64,000 bases of DNA from NCBI RefSeq assembly GCF_016901835.1, contig NZ_JACJKX010000013.1:1-64000 (forward strand). Reading direction: 5' to 3'. The translations under genes were made by a program, and so were the position numbers. Position 1 is the stretch's first letter, and each line of letters begins with the position of its first letter. The stretch is from Parasutterella secunda (lineage in GTDB: Bacteria > Pseudomonadota > Gammaproteobacteria > Burkholderiales > Burkholderiaceae_F). Below are positions 15,201 to 24,238 of this stretch, piece after piece. Below the pieces are notes generated by a model that made no database searches, had not been told where the DNA came from, and saw only the letters and a list, made by a program, of their open reading frames with translations.

Positions 15201-16940
15201 ATGCGTGTCAAGCGACTGGCAGTGTGGTTTACGTTACTGGGTGCGTTGCCCCAAGCAGTCTCGGCCTTTGAAGTTCAGGTTCAGGGAGTGAGTGGGGACG
15301 TACGCGCTAATGTCGAAGCGCTTTTGGGGCCCGTGAGGGAAAATAGCATCACTGAAATCAGACAAACTTATCGTGCTCAAGTTGATCGGGCCATTACTAG
15401 AGCATTGCAGGCACTCGGCTACTACCAAAGCATTGTTCATTATTCATGGCGGGAAGCAAAAGGAAAAGATCCGGCCACTCTGATTGCCAAAATTCATCTG
15501 GGTGAGCCCGTCCGAATAGACGGGGCATCTTTGACAGTCAGAGGAGAGGCTGCCGAAGAAGAAGCTTTTGAGAAGCTGAAAAAAAATCTGCCTGAAAAAG
15601 GGCGGCAGCTCAATCATGGAGAATACGAGAGTTTTAAATCGTCAATAGAACGGGCGGCTGTGCAAAACGGCTATTTTGACGGAGAGTTTTTAGTGAGCGA
15701 ACTGGGCGTCAATGCCGTTGAAAATAAGGCCTACTGGAGACTCGATTACGATGCGAAAACCCGATATCGTTTCGGAGATATTCATTTTCGTGGCAGCCAA
15801 ATCAGAGAACCTGTTTTGGTTAATCTCTTACCTTTTAAAAAGGGAGAACCCTACACTTCAGACGATATTTCAGAGCTTAACAGACGACTTTCAGCAACAG
15901 GTTGGTTTAATTCCGTAGTTGTTTCTCCCGATATATTTTTAGGTCGCTCGAGTACCGATAAATCTTTACCGGTATATGCCAACGTCACACCGAAAAAAGA
16001 AAATGCCGTCGAAACAGGGCTAGGTTTTTCAACTGACGTGGGTCCCAGAGGATCGGTGACATGGCGCAAACCATGGCTTAATGATTCCGGTCATAGTCTT
16101 GAGACTTCAACTGAACTATCTTCAAAAGAGCAGTTACTTGACGTAAGCTACAAAATTCCGCTGGAAAAAAGTGCACTGGAGCACTACTGGATTGTCCAGG
16201 GCGGTATTAAAAATGAAGATTTAAACGATACGAAATCAAACTCTGCCTCAGTGATGGTCTCTCGGCATTGGGCGCCTTACGAAGGTTGGCAAAGAGATGT
16301 ACATCTGCGCTGGTCGCTCGATAAGTTCGATCAAGGTGAAATCAGTGATCACACGATGCTGATTTATCCCGGGGTCAGTTTTTCAAAAACAGCTGCCGTC
16401 GGGGGACTCATGCCTTCCTGGGGCTTGTCTCAGCGATACACAGTGGATTGGTCCAATGCGATTTGGGGCTCTGACATTGACTTTGTAGTATTGGAAGCAC
16501 AGCACGCCTTAATAAAAACTTTTGCCCACCGACATCGCGTGGTTTTGCGCGCTCACGTAGGCTGGATTCAGACGGACGACTTCGATCAGGTGCCTCCTGA
16601 TTTGCGCTTCTTCGCCGGTGGCGACAGAAGCGTTCGGGGCTACAAATATGAGTCTATTTCCCCTGAGGACGAGAACGGGGACTTGACCGGTGCAGAAAAA
16701 TTGGTGACTGCCAGTGTGGAATACCAATACAAGGTAAAAGGCAATTGGTGGGGAGCGGTATTTTTTGATATCGGTCAGGCAGTCAATAATTTCAACGATC
16801 AGGATTGGAAAAAAGGCGTGGGTGTGGGTGTTCGTTGGCAATCGCCCTTAGGGCCCATCAAACTGGATATTGCCAAACCTGTGGGAGACCCTGATAAGCA
16901 TGCTGTGCAGTTTTATATCGGATTGGGGCCTGAGCTATGA
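15201..16940 (+). CDS. tamA: TamA, outer-membrane translocation and assembly module subunit
   Basis: About 579 residues. A Sec signal peptide (MRVKRLAVWFTLLGALPQAV to SA|F) is followed by POTRA-type domains (about 25-260) and a C-terminal BamA/TamA-type 16-stranded barrel (surface-antigen domain) with FFAGGDRSVRGYKY, the conserved RGY-type loop motif, and a C-terminus ending in an aromatic-rich strand (FYIGLGPEL). TamA works with TamB to insert a subset of outer-membrane proteins and in lipid transport. ATG 15201 is chosen because the signal peptide starts there; the ORF is open back to 15078. It overlaps tamB by four bases. Confidence 0.92.
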   Translation: MRVKRLAVWFTLLGALPQAVSAFEVQVQGVSGDVRANVEALLGPVRENSITEIRQTYRAQVDRAITRALQALGYYQSIVHYSWREAKGKDPATLIAKIHLGEPVRIDGASLTVRGEAAEEEAFEKLKKNLPEKGRQLNHGEYESFKSSIERAAVQNGYFDGEFLVSELGVNAVENKAYWRLDYDAKTRYRFGDIHFRGSQIREPVLVNLLPFKKGEPYTSDDISELNRRLSATGWFNSVVVSPDIFLGRSSTDKSLPVYANVTPKKENAVETGLGFSTDVGPRGSVTWRKPWLNDSGHSLETSTELSSKEQLLDVSYKIPLEKSALEHYWIVQGGIKNEDLNDTKSNSASVMVSRHWAPYEGWQRDVHLRWSLDKFDQGEISDHTMLIYPGVSFSKTAAVGGLMPSWGLSQRYTVDWSNAIWGSDIDFVVLEAQHALIKTFAHRHRVVLRAHVGWIQTDDFDQVPPDLRFFAGGDRSVRGYKYESISPEDENGDLTGAEKLVTASVEYQYKVKGNWWGAVFFDIGQAVNNFNDQDWKKGVGVGVRWQSPLGPIKLDIAKPVGDPDKHAVQFYIGLGPEL

Positions 16941-19813
16941 GAGCGGTTAAGATTTTTTCACTGGTCTTTGTGAGCGTCATGGCCCTACTTTGTGCGGCAG
17001 TCGCATTTTTGCTCACTACTGCTCCCGGTCTCCATTTTCTGATCGGTCAGGCAAAGGGTTATTTCCCGCAGCTCACGCAAGGGACTTTTAACGGCAGTGT
17101 TTTAAGTTTGGATGCGAAGGAAGTCGTCTGGGAACAATCCGGATTGCGTTTTACCGGAGACTTCGGTTGGCACATGGATTTCAATAGCCTGCTCGCAGGC
17201 GAAGTTGCCTTTAACGATTTCTATGTTCAAAATGTCCGAAGTACAGTCAAGACAGGCGAACTGGCTTCGGGACAATCCTCAAATGTTAACAGTGGGAGCT
17301 CTGCCGAATTCTCTTCTCAGACTGATTTGCAGGCACCGCTGCCGGTACACGTTCACAAGATTACCTTTAAAAACATCTCGATTGATATTGATGCAGAGGT
17401 ATTAAATCTTCAAGAACTTCAATCTGCTTTTCATTGGACAGGTGACGGGATTGATATCCCTAGCATTGATCTGAATGGTTCTTGGAAAGAATTTCCGCTT
17501 ACTCTCAAAGGAGCTTTCAGCACAAAACAAGGCGGCAAACTCCTGCATTTGTCTGATGTTGCCATGCATTTTGGCAATAACCGACTGGAAGTTAAGGGAG
17601 ATGTTCGCTTCCATGCAACGGTGCCGAACCTTGATTTGGCAATGAATATTGATGCAGCAGATTTTTCAGAAATACTAAACGATATCAGAGGGCGTGCCAA
17701 AGGCAGACTGCAGGTAAGAGGCCCGGTTTTGATGCCTTTGATTAATGCCGATATGACGGTTCGTGATTTGTTCGCTCAAGGCGTCTCTGTCGGCTCTCTT
17801 CGCTTGACGGGAGCAATGAGTGCTGAAGAAAATGTTTCGGGCGGTGCCCGTTTAGCAGTAAAGGGCATTGAATTGCCCGGACTTCGTGTCGATAGCTTTG
17901 ACGCTGACCTTTCCGGCTCGCAAACGGCTCATGAATTAAAAATTGCCGCTGACTCACGGCTATTTCGGTTAAATGCCGGTTTTAACGGTGCTTTAAATGC
18001 GGCGATGGACGCATGGAAAGGGACGTTGAGTCACTTTGAGGTGAAAACCGATTACGGTCCCGTCGCCCTTCGGGATCAGATGCCATTGTCGTTTGATACC
18101 AAGGGTTTGCTTTTGGATGTCGGTCAGTTCTGTTTGATTCACCCGCATGCTCTGATCTGCCTGCAAAACGATTTACAGCTTGATTTGCTCAATAAAAAAG
18201 CCTTTGATCTTCATGTTGCACTGCAAAAGTTTGATCTTAGCTTTTTCAAGCGCTTCATCCCCGGACAATTTGAGGCGACTGGTGTTGTAAAAGCCGATGC
18301 CATGCTCAGGGTGCCTCAAGGGTTTAGCGGTTTGCCGACGGGATCGGTTACCCTAGACGGTCAAGCGCTCTCGACTCGTTATAAGCTCGAACAAAGCGAC
18401 TTTATGATGGACTTTGACTCAATCCGATTGGGTTTTGCCAATGACGGAGAAAAAATCAATTCGAAGTGGACAGTGAAGTTAGCGCAAAACGGTGAACTTT
18501 CGGGTGATGTGGACATTATTGATCCGATGAAAGAGAGACGTTTGGCAGGCAATGTGCAAATTGAAAATCTTTCTGCTTCTGTCTTTAATTCACTACTGTC
18601 TCCGGGAGAAACGGCCGAGGGGACTTTGTACGGTGATTTGAGACTGGCAGGCACCTTATCTGAACCTCAGGTTTTCGGTCAGGCCGGTATCCGTCAAATG
18701 AGGGTTGACAGTACGAAGTTGCCTTTTGAAATGTTACCCAGTTCATTTGAGTTGGCTTTTAATGGCAATAAAAGCACACTTTCGGGAGAGTTGAAAACAC
18801 CTAAAGGCGGGTTGACGTTGCAAGGTGATGCCGACTGGAAAACACTGGCTCAAGGCAGCACGAGAATTGCCGCAAAAGGTGTCAAGATGCGCGTAACAAT
18901 GCCGCCTGCTGTTGAATTTGACCTGACAACTGATGTGCACTGCGAGGCCAGTGCTGAAAAAATTTCTTTAAACGGCTTAATTGATTTACCTTGGGCACGG
19001 GTTCAGATTTACGATTTGCCCGCCAGTGCGACGGATGTGAGTGCCGATACGGTTCGCCTGGATCGTCCAAGACTGAAATCAGACGACAATTCCGAGGCCA
19101 TTCCCATTGAAAGCAATCTTTTTATCAATATCGGCGAGGATGTACGGGTAGATGCCATGGGACTGAAAGCCCGTATGACCGGAAAATTGCATGTTGTTCA
19201 GAATAACGGCAAATTAGGTTTGACGGGACAAATAAATGTTCCTCGGGGGCAGTTCAAGGCTTATGGTCAGGACTTGATTGTCAGACGCGGTGAATTCATG
19301 TTTGCAGGAGCTGCAGATAATCCTCTTATCAATTTAGAGGCTATCCGAAACCCCGATAAAACGGCCGACGATGTGATTGCGGGGATTCGGGTAACCGGTC
19401 AGGCTGATATGCCAGAGGTGACGATTTTTACAGAACCGGAAAAAAGTCAGACTGAATCGTTAAGTTATCTTATGCGAGGTGAAGGACTTGATCCGGCCGG
19501 CGAAGATGACAACAGCATGATTACGTCTGCCCTCATTAATTTGGGATTGAGTCAGGGCAGTCGGGCAATTGAAAGCTTAGGCAATGCTGTCGGCATCAGT
19601 GGTCTTGGAGTGGATACTGAAGGTGTCGGGGAAGGTTCTAAAGTGGCCGTAAGCGGTTATGTTTTGCCGGGATTGAAGGTGAAATATGCTGTGGGGCTTT
19701 TTGACTCGCTCGCTACGCTTACACTGCGCTACCGAGTAATTCCGCGGCTTTATATTGAAGCGGCCTCCGGTGTCGATCAGGCACTTGATGTTTTGTATTC
19801 TTTTGAGTTTTAG
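16937..19813 (+). CDS. tamB: TamB, inner-membrane-anchored AsmA-like partner of TamA
   Basis: A 958-residue protein with a single N-terminal membrane anchor (about 5-28) and a long periplasmic beta-taco body typical of AsmA-like proteins. The C-terminal DUF490/TamB domain includes GQINVPRGQFKAYGQDL and ends with a strand resembling an outer-membrane insertion signal (DQALDVLYSFEF). Shorter than E. coli TamB (about 1260). ATGA overlap with tamA indicates translational coupling. Together they link inner and outer membranes for barrel-protein assembly or phospholipid passage. Confidence 0.92.
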   Translation: MRAVKIFSLVFVSVMALLCAAVAFLLTTAPGLHFLIGQAKGYFPQLTQGTFNGSVLSLDAKEVVWEQSGLRFTGDFGWHMDFNSLLAGEVAFNDFYVQNVRSTVKTGELASGQSSNVNSGSSAEFSSQTDLQAPLPVHVHKITFKNISIDIDAEVLNLQELQSAFHWTGDGIDIPSIDLNGSWKEFPLTLKGAFSTKQGGKLLHLSDVAMHFGNNRLEVKGDVRFHATVPNLDLAMNIDAADFSEILNDIRGRAKGRLQVRGPVLMPLINADMTVRDLFAQGVSVGSLRLTGAMSAEENVSGGARLAVKGIELPGLRVDSFDADLSGSQTAHELKIAADSRLFRLNAGFNGALNAAMDAWKGTLSHFEVKTDYGPVALRDQMPLSFDTKGLLLDVGQFCLIHPHALICLQNDLQLDLLNKKAFDLHVALQKFDLSFFKRFIPGQFEATGVVKADAMLRVPQGFSGLPTGSVTLDGQALSTRYKLEQSDFMMDFDSIRLGFANDGEKINSKWTVKLAQNGELSGDVDIIDPMKERRLAGNVQIENLSASVFNSLLSPGETAEGTLYGDLRLAGTLSEPQVFGQAGIRQMRVDSTKLPFEMLPSSFELAFNGNKSTLSGELKTPKGGLTLQGDADWKTLAQGSTRIAAKGVKMRVTMPPAVEFDLTTDVHCEASAEKISLNGLIDLPWARVQIYDLPASATDVSADTVRLDRPRLKSDDNSEAIPIESNLFINIGEDVRVDAMGLKARMTGKLHVVQNNGKLGLTGQINVPRGQFKAYGQDLIVRRGEFMFAGAADNPLINLEAIRNPDKTADDVIAGIRVTGQADMPEVTIFTEPEKSQTESLSYLMRGEGLDPAGEDDNSMITSALINLGLSQGSRAIESLGNAVGISGLGVDTEGVGEGSKVAVSGYVLPGLKVKYAVGLFDSLATLTLRYRVIPRLYIEAASGVDQALDVLYSFEF

Positions 19814-19893
19814 TGGGCAAAAAATAGGTAGGAAAAAAGAGGTTTTTGCTTTTTAGGATCGTTAAACTGAAAACAGTTTTAAGGAGAGAAAAT

Positions 19894-20487
19894 ATGCGTC
19901 CTTTTATGGCAGAAGTGGATTTAAATAAGGCCTATCGCCTTTTAAATGTCGGCGGTACAACGCTTGTTTCAGCAGCTTATAACGGAGTCTCCGACATTAT
20001 GCCTGCAACGTGGGCCTGTGCATTGGATCTGGCACCGACAAAGGCTACTGTCGTGGTCGACAGTTCTCACTTTACGCGTCCTTTAATGGAAAAAAGCGGT
20101 TATTTTTCTTTGCAGCTTCCGACTGCCGCGATTGTGAAAGAAACCATGCGTTTGGGAGCCGTAAGCAAATTCGATATGCCCGATAAGGTTGAAAAAAGCG
20201 GAGCTAAACTCTTTACTATGCCCGGCTTTGACATGCCTTTGGTTGAGGGGTGCGCGGCCTGGATGATTTTTAAAATTTTATCCGAACCGCACAATCAGAA
20301 TCAGTATGACCTCTTTATCGGTGAATGCGTTGCCGCTTGGTCCGATACCCGAGTTTTCTCAAACGGACACTGGCATTTTGAAAAGGCTCCCGCTGATCTG
20401 CGAACCCTGCACTATGTGGCGGGCGGCCATTTCTATACCATTGGCGAGCCGCTCGTCATTGAAGGCATTCTCCCCGAAGAGGATTAA
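19894..20487 (+). CDS. Flavin reductase-like FMN-binding protein
   Basis: About 197 residues. The segment around VSAAYNGVSDIMPATWAC and the later VVVDSSHFTRPLMEKSGYFS fit the flavin reductase-like domain, which binds FMN in a split barrel. The reaction could be NAD(P)H:flavin reduction or another FMN-dependent step. ATG 19894 is chosen because AAGGAGAG precedes it. It overlaps the next gene by one base (TAATG), so the two are co-translated. Confidence 0.8.
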   Translation: MRPFMAEVDLNKAYRLLNVGGTTLVSAAYNGVSDIMPATWACALDLAPTKATVVVDSSHFTRPLMEKSGYFSLQLPTAAIVKETMRLGAVSKFDMPDKVEKSGAKLFTMPGFDMPLVEGCAAWMIFKILSEPHNQNQYDLFIGECVAAWSDTRVFSNGHWHFEKAPADLRTLHYVAGGHFYTIGEPLVIEGILPEED

Positions 20488-20900
20488 TGCCGGAGCTGAC
20501 ATTGTATGAGGCATTGGCCGGACTTTTTACTTCGGCCTTTGTCTCTGCCACACTTTTTCCGGGGGCAAGTGAGGCGGTATTGCTCACGCTTGTTTCTCGC
20601 TGGCCGGAATCGATTTGGACGGCTGTTGCCGTAGCCGCCGTTGCCAACACCTTAGGCTCCATGACAAGCTATGTCATCGGACGATTTTTCCCGAAAAAGG
20701 TTTCTAGCCGTGCTTTGGACTGGCTAGCAAAGTGGGGTGGATGGGCGCTGCTTTTTGCTTGGTTGCCGGTGGTGGGTGACACTTTACCGCTTGCGGCCGG
20801 TTGGCTCAGAATTTCCTGGTTTAAAAGTTTGATTTTCATTTTTATCGGGAAAGCAGCCAGATACAGTGCCTTAGCCTTTGGATTTGCTCAACTTTTCTAA
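20487..20900 (+). CDS. YqaA-family (SNARE-associated/VTT) inner membrane protein
   Basis: 137 residues with about four hydrophobic segments. FVSATLFPGASEAVLLTL near the N-terminus and WLPVVGDTLPLAAGWLR match the DedA/YqaA VTT-domain pattern. Such proteins are linked to membrane lipid handling; the exact role is unknown. The start overlaps the flavin reductase stop and GAGGA precedes it. Confidence 0.8.
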   Translation: MPELTLYEALAGLFTSAFVSATLFPGASEAVLLTLVSRWPESIWTAVAVAAVANTLGSMTSYVIGRFFPKKVSSRALDWLAKWGGWALLFAWLPVVGDTLPLAAGWLRISWFKSLIFIFIGKAARYSALAFGFAQLF

Positions 20901-20952
20901 CAAAATTGCTTCACATTGCTCCCGCTGATGCGATAAGATTCAGTGAGTTATA

Positions 20953-20989
20953 ACGGCCGATAAAAATGGTGAATCAACGGCCGTATCGG
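20953..20989 (+). promoter_or_regulatory. Two mutually exclusive hairpins in the surE leader
   Basis: ACGGCCG (20953-20959) can pair with CGGCCGT (20978-20984), while CCGATA (20957-20962) can instead pair with TATCGG (20984-20989). The second arrangement ends at the ribosome-binding region AGGGA, so the choice might affect translation of surE. This is a structural observation only. Confidence 0.3.
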
Positions 20990-21000
20990 TAGGGATATTC

Positions 21001-21759
21001 ATGAGAATTTTGATTTCCAATGACGACGGGTATTCAGCACCCGGGATCCGGGCGCTTGCCAAAGCGATGAGACGTTTCGGTTATGTGACCGTTGTAGCTC
21101 CCGAATTTAATCAAAGCGGTACCAGTAACGCTTTAACACTGACTCGTCCTTTGCAGGTCCAGGAAGTTGAACCCGGCGTATTTGCTGTAAATGGAACACC
21201 GAGTGACAGCGTGCATCTGGCGCTCACAGGGCTTTTGGATGAAAAACCTGATTTGGTTCTCTCCGGTATTAATTGCGGACAAAACATGGGCGAAGATACC
21301 ATGTACTCGGGAACTGTTGCAGCTGCCATAGAGGGTTATCTGTTTGGGATTGATTCGATTGCCTTTTCACAGATTGAGCGCGGTTGGGGGCATCTAGAGG
21401 ATGCCGCTACAATGGCACAGGCCATTGTCGAGCGCTTTCTTGAGCGTAAAAAGGACGGAGAGCCGCAACTGCTCAATGTCAATATTCCCAACTTGCCCTT
21501 GTCTCAATTGCAGGGGATTGTGGCAACACGGCTGGGACGCAGACACCATGCCGAAAGTGTCATCAAAGAAGTTAGTCCTCGAGGTTTTCCGATTTATTGG
21601 GTCGGTGCGGCCGGCAAACCCAAAGATCGTGCCGAAGGAACAGACTTTTGGGCAGTCGAACATAATGCTGTTTCTGTGACTCCGCTTCAAGTGGATTTAA
21701 CCAATTACTCCGCTGTTCGTTCAGTTGGGCAATGGTTGCATTCAGACAGCAAGCAATAA
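21001..21759 (+). CDS. surE: 5'/3'-nucleotidase SurE
   Basis: 252 residues. The N-terminal metal-binding motif ILISNDDGYSAPG, the motif VVAPEFNQSGTSNALTL, VNGTPSDSVHLAL and the glycine-rich DLVLSGINCGQNMGEDTMYS are diagnostic of SurE. It dephosphorylates nucleoside 5'- and 3'-monophosphates in the cytoplasm, with a role in stationary-phase survival in other bacteria. nlpD follows after 37 bases; the pcm gene often found between them is absent. Confidence 0.97.
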   Translation: MRILISNDDGYSAPGIRALAKAMRRFGYVTVVAPEFNQSGTSNALTLTRPLQVQEVEPGVFAVNGTPSDSVHLALTGLLDEKPDLVLSGINCGQNMGEDTMYSGTVAAAIEGYLFGIDSIAFSQIERGWGHLEDAATMAQAIVERFLERKKDGEPQLLNVNIPNLPLSQLQGIVATRLGRRHHAESVIKEVSPRGFPIYWVGAAGKPKDRAEGTDFWAVEHNAVSVTPLQVDLTNYSAVRSVGQWLHSDSKQ

Positions 21760-21796
21760 CTGTATGCATAATGTGTAATGAATTGAGGTTTTGGAT

Positions 21797-22612
21797 ATGA
21801 AATTAAGAGTTTTAGCTGTTGCTGTGATGGCCGGCGGTTTGTTAGCCGGTTGTGCACTGCAGGAAGTGGGTGCTCCCATTTACAACCGAACCGGTTCGAC
21901 AGGTGTCGGCACCTCGGGAATGGTCTCTGTGACGGGTGATACCTATACGGTTCAACCCGGCGATACGCTCTACAGCATCGCTACTCGCAACGGTTGCAAT
22001 CCGACCGAATTGGCTCAAGCCAACGGTATTACGGATCCGACTCTTTTATCTCCGGGCACTGTTTTGCGTTTAACCTCTGCCCGCACGCAGCCGGTTACTT
22101 CGGTGGCTGTTGATGTTCCGCCGCCTGTTTCGACAGAAGTGACGATCGGTACGGACGTGACGACAGCTACGACGCCCTCAACAACCGATACGGTGACGTT
22201 GACGGGAAATACAACAACCGTTACAACTACGCAAAAGATGCTCGGCAACACCCAGCTTTCCTGGCCTGTGGCCCGCGGTCAGATTTTGCGTCAGTTCACC
22301 GATGAAAACAGTAAAGGTATTGAAATTGCGGGTAACTTAGGTGATGACGTTCGTGCGGCAGCGGCTGGTCGAGTGCTCTATACCGGTGAAAACGTCAGCG
22401 GATACGGTAAACTCATCATTATCACTCACGGTCCCGGCGCTGTAACGGTTTACGGTCACAACAGTGAATTGCTTGTCAAACGTGGTGACAATGTGACCAA
22501 CGGACAGGTCATTGCCAAGATGGGCAATAGCGATAGCGATTCGGTCAACTTGCTTTTTGAAGTGCGACACAATGATCGACCGGTTAACCCGATAGAATAC
22601 CTGCCGCAATAA
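21797..22612 (+). CDS. nlpD: NlpD-like murein hydrolase activator lipoprotein
   Basis: 271 residues. A lipoprotein signal with lipobox LLAGC places the acylated cysteine at residue 19. A LysM domain follows (YTVQPGDTLYSIATRNGCNP, about 50-95), then a Thr/Ser-rich linker and a C-terminal LytM/M23-type domain. The M23 zinc ligands are missing (GIEIAGNLGDD; LLFEVRHN), as in NlpD, which activates amidase AmiC for daughter-cell separation instead of cutting peptidoglycan itself. ATG 21797 is used rather than the TTG at 21791. Confidence 0.9.
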   Translation: MKLRVLAVAVMAGGLLAGCALQEVGAPIYNRTGSTGVGTSGMVSVTGDTYTVQPGDTLYSIATRNGCNPTELAQANGITDPTLLSPGTVLRLTSARTQPVTSVAVDVPPPVSTEVTIGTDVTTATTPSTTDTVTLTGNTTTVTTTQKMLGNTQLSWPVARGQILRQFTDENSKGIEIAGNLGDDVRAAAAGRVLYTGENVSGYGKLIIITHGPGAVTVYGHNSELLVKRGDNVTNGQVIAKMGNSDSDSVNLLFEVRHNDRPVNPIEYLPQ

Positions 22613-22729
22613 AGTTTTTGTATAAATTCGGTCGGCACAAACCGACCATGACGCAGCGTCCGCTTTGACTACTTGAATGTGTTTCCTTTCGGTCTTTGTC
22701 GGGCGCTTCTTTTTTGAGGGAAATTTCCA
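22613..22729 (+). other. nlpD-rlmD intergenic stretch with a GGTCGG/CCGACC hairpin
   Basis: The 117 bases where rpoS commonly lies in relatives hold no coding remnant I can see. A 6-bp stem (22630-22635 with 22642-22647) lacks a T-tract, so it is at best a weak terminator or processing site. Confidence 0.4.
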
Positions 22730-24154
22730 ATGGCAAGAGCCCCTAAAGTTTTAGAAAAATTTACCGTTGATATCGAATCGTTGGATCAGGACGGACGAGG
22801 AGTCGCGCACCGAGAAGGCAAAGTTGTCTTTGTTGAGGGAGCTCTCCCCGGCGAGACTGTAACGTATGAGCGTTTCCGCAACAAAAACAGTTATGAGTGC
22901 GGTCGTGCCGTTTCTATTGAAAAAGAGTCTTCCCTTCGTGTGAAACCCGCCTGTAAGCATTTCGGACTTGAACCCGGTTGTTGCGGGGGCTGTGCGATGC
23001 AGCACTTGGATCCTAACGCTCAGGTAGCCATCAAGCAGCGTGTGCTTTTAGACGCTTTGTGGCACATCGGTAAAGTTAAACCTGAAATGATTTTGCCTCC
23101 GATTTTCGGACCTTTCTGGGGGTATCGTCATCGGGCTCGTCTGACGGTGCGTGATGTCGAAAAGAAGGGCGGAGTGTTGGTGGGTTTCCACGAACGATCC
23201 TCAAGCTACGTGGCCGATATGACAGAGTGCAAGATTTTGCCTCGAGCTGTCAGCGATTTACTCATCCCGCTTCGCCGTTTGGTCGAAAGTCTTTCTATTC
23301 GTCAGCGCTTACCGCAAATTGAAGTGGCCATGGGTGGAAACGGAGCCATTGCGTTGGTTTTCCGTGTGCTCGAAGAACCGACTGAAGCGGATATGAATGC
23401 CTTCGAGGCGTTTTCCCTTGAGCATGGCGTCAGCGTCTGGTTGCAGCCCAAGGGACCGGACTCCTGCTATCCGATGCACCCGAGTGATCTCACGGCGCTC
23501 AAACTTGAATTGCCGGAATTCGGTGTACACATTTCTTTTAAACCCACGGATTTCACGCAAGTCAACCATCGCTTAAATGAAACGATGGTCTCCCGCGCCA
23601 TTAATCTGTTGGACGTCAAGCCTGAGCACCGAGTCGCAGACTTTTTCTGCGGTTTAGGCAATTTCACGTTGCCGTTGGCTGTACGAGCCAAGACTGTGGT
23701 GGGAATTGAAGGTAGCGAACAGTTGGTCGAACGCGCTCGAGCCGGTGCAGCCGACAACGGTTTGGCTCAAAAAACGCAATTTGTGGCCCGCAATCTCTTT
23801 ACGTGGTCTACAACAGATTGGGATGCACTTTGGGAACAATTGGGTGGTATTGACCGCGTGTTGATTGATCCGCCCAGAGAAGGCGCACTGGAATTGGCCC
23901 GTACGCTTGCGGCGACCGATAAACGACCGCCCCGGATTGTTTACGTTTCCTGTAATCCGGCAACGCTTGCCAGGGACTGCGCTATTTTGCACCACGAGGG
24001 TGGATGGCACATTCGAGCCGCCGGTGTGATGAACATGTTCCCGCACACGGCACACGTCGAGAGTATGGCAGTGCTCGAGCCCGGTCCGAAACCTGAAAGA
24101 GTGCCCGAACCCGAACAACCGGATGAGGCAATCGCTCAAGTGAGCGAGCCGTAA
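22730..24154 (+). CDS. rlmD: 23S rRNA (uracil(1939)-C5)-methyltransferase RlmD
   Basis: 474 residues. An N-terminal TRAM domain (about 10-65) precedes the iron-sulfur cysteines C75, C84/C85 and C88 and a later cysteine in MTECKILP. The SAM-binding FCGLGNFTLPLA, DPPREGALEL and the nucleophile/base block YVSCNPATLARD follow. It methylates U1939 of 23S rRNA. The last 25 residues form a proline/glutamate-rich tail beyond the usual end. A hairpin follows the stop. Confidence 0.95.
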   Translation: MARAPKVLEKFTVDIESLDQDGRGVAHREGKVVFVEGALPGETVTYERFRNKNSYECGRAVSIEKESSLRVKPACKHFGLEPGCCGGCAMQHLDPNAQVAIKQRVLLDALWHIGKVKPEMILPPIFGPFWGYRHRARLTVRDVEKKGGVLVGFHERSSSYVADMTECKILPRAVSDLLIPLRRLVESLSIRQRLPQIEVAMGGNGAIALVFRVLEEPTEADMNAFEAFSLEHGVSVWLQPKGPDSCYPMHPSDLTALKLELPEFGVHISFKPTDFTQVNHRLNETMVSRAINLLDVKPEHRVADFFCGLGNFTLPLAVRAKTVVGIEGSEQLVERARAGAADNGLAQKTQFVARNLFTWSTTDWDALWEQLGGIDRVLIDPPREGALELARTLAATDKRPPRIVYVSCNPATLARDCAILHHEGGWHIRAAGVMNMFPHTAHVESMAVLEPGPKPERVPEPEQPDEAIAQVSEP

Positions 24155-24167
24155 AAAGTATCCATCA

Positions 24168-24193
24168 GAAAGACCGACGGGCTTCGGTCTTTC
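24168..24193 (+). terminator. Hairpin after rlmD
   Basis: 10-bp perfect stem (24168-24177 with 24184-24193), 6-base loop. The following T-tract is weak. Confidence 0.6.
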
Positions 24194-24238
24194 AATGGAA
24201 TTTCTTACAACGATGTAATTTTTCTTTGAGCGATACTC

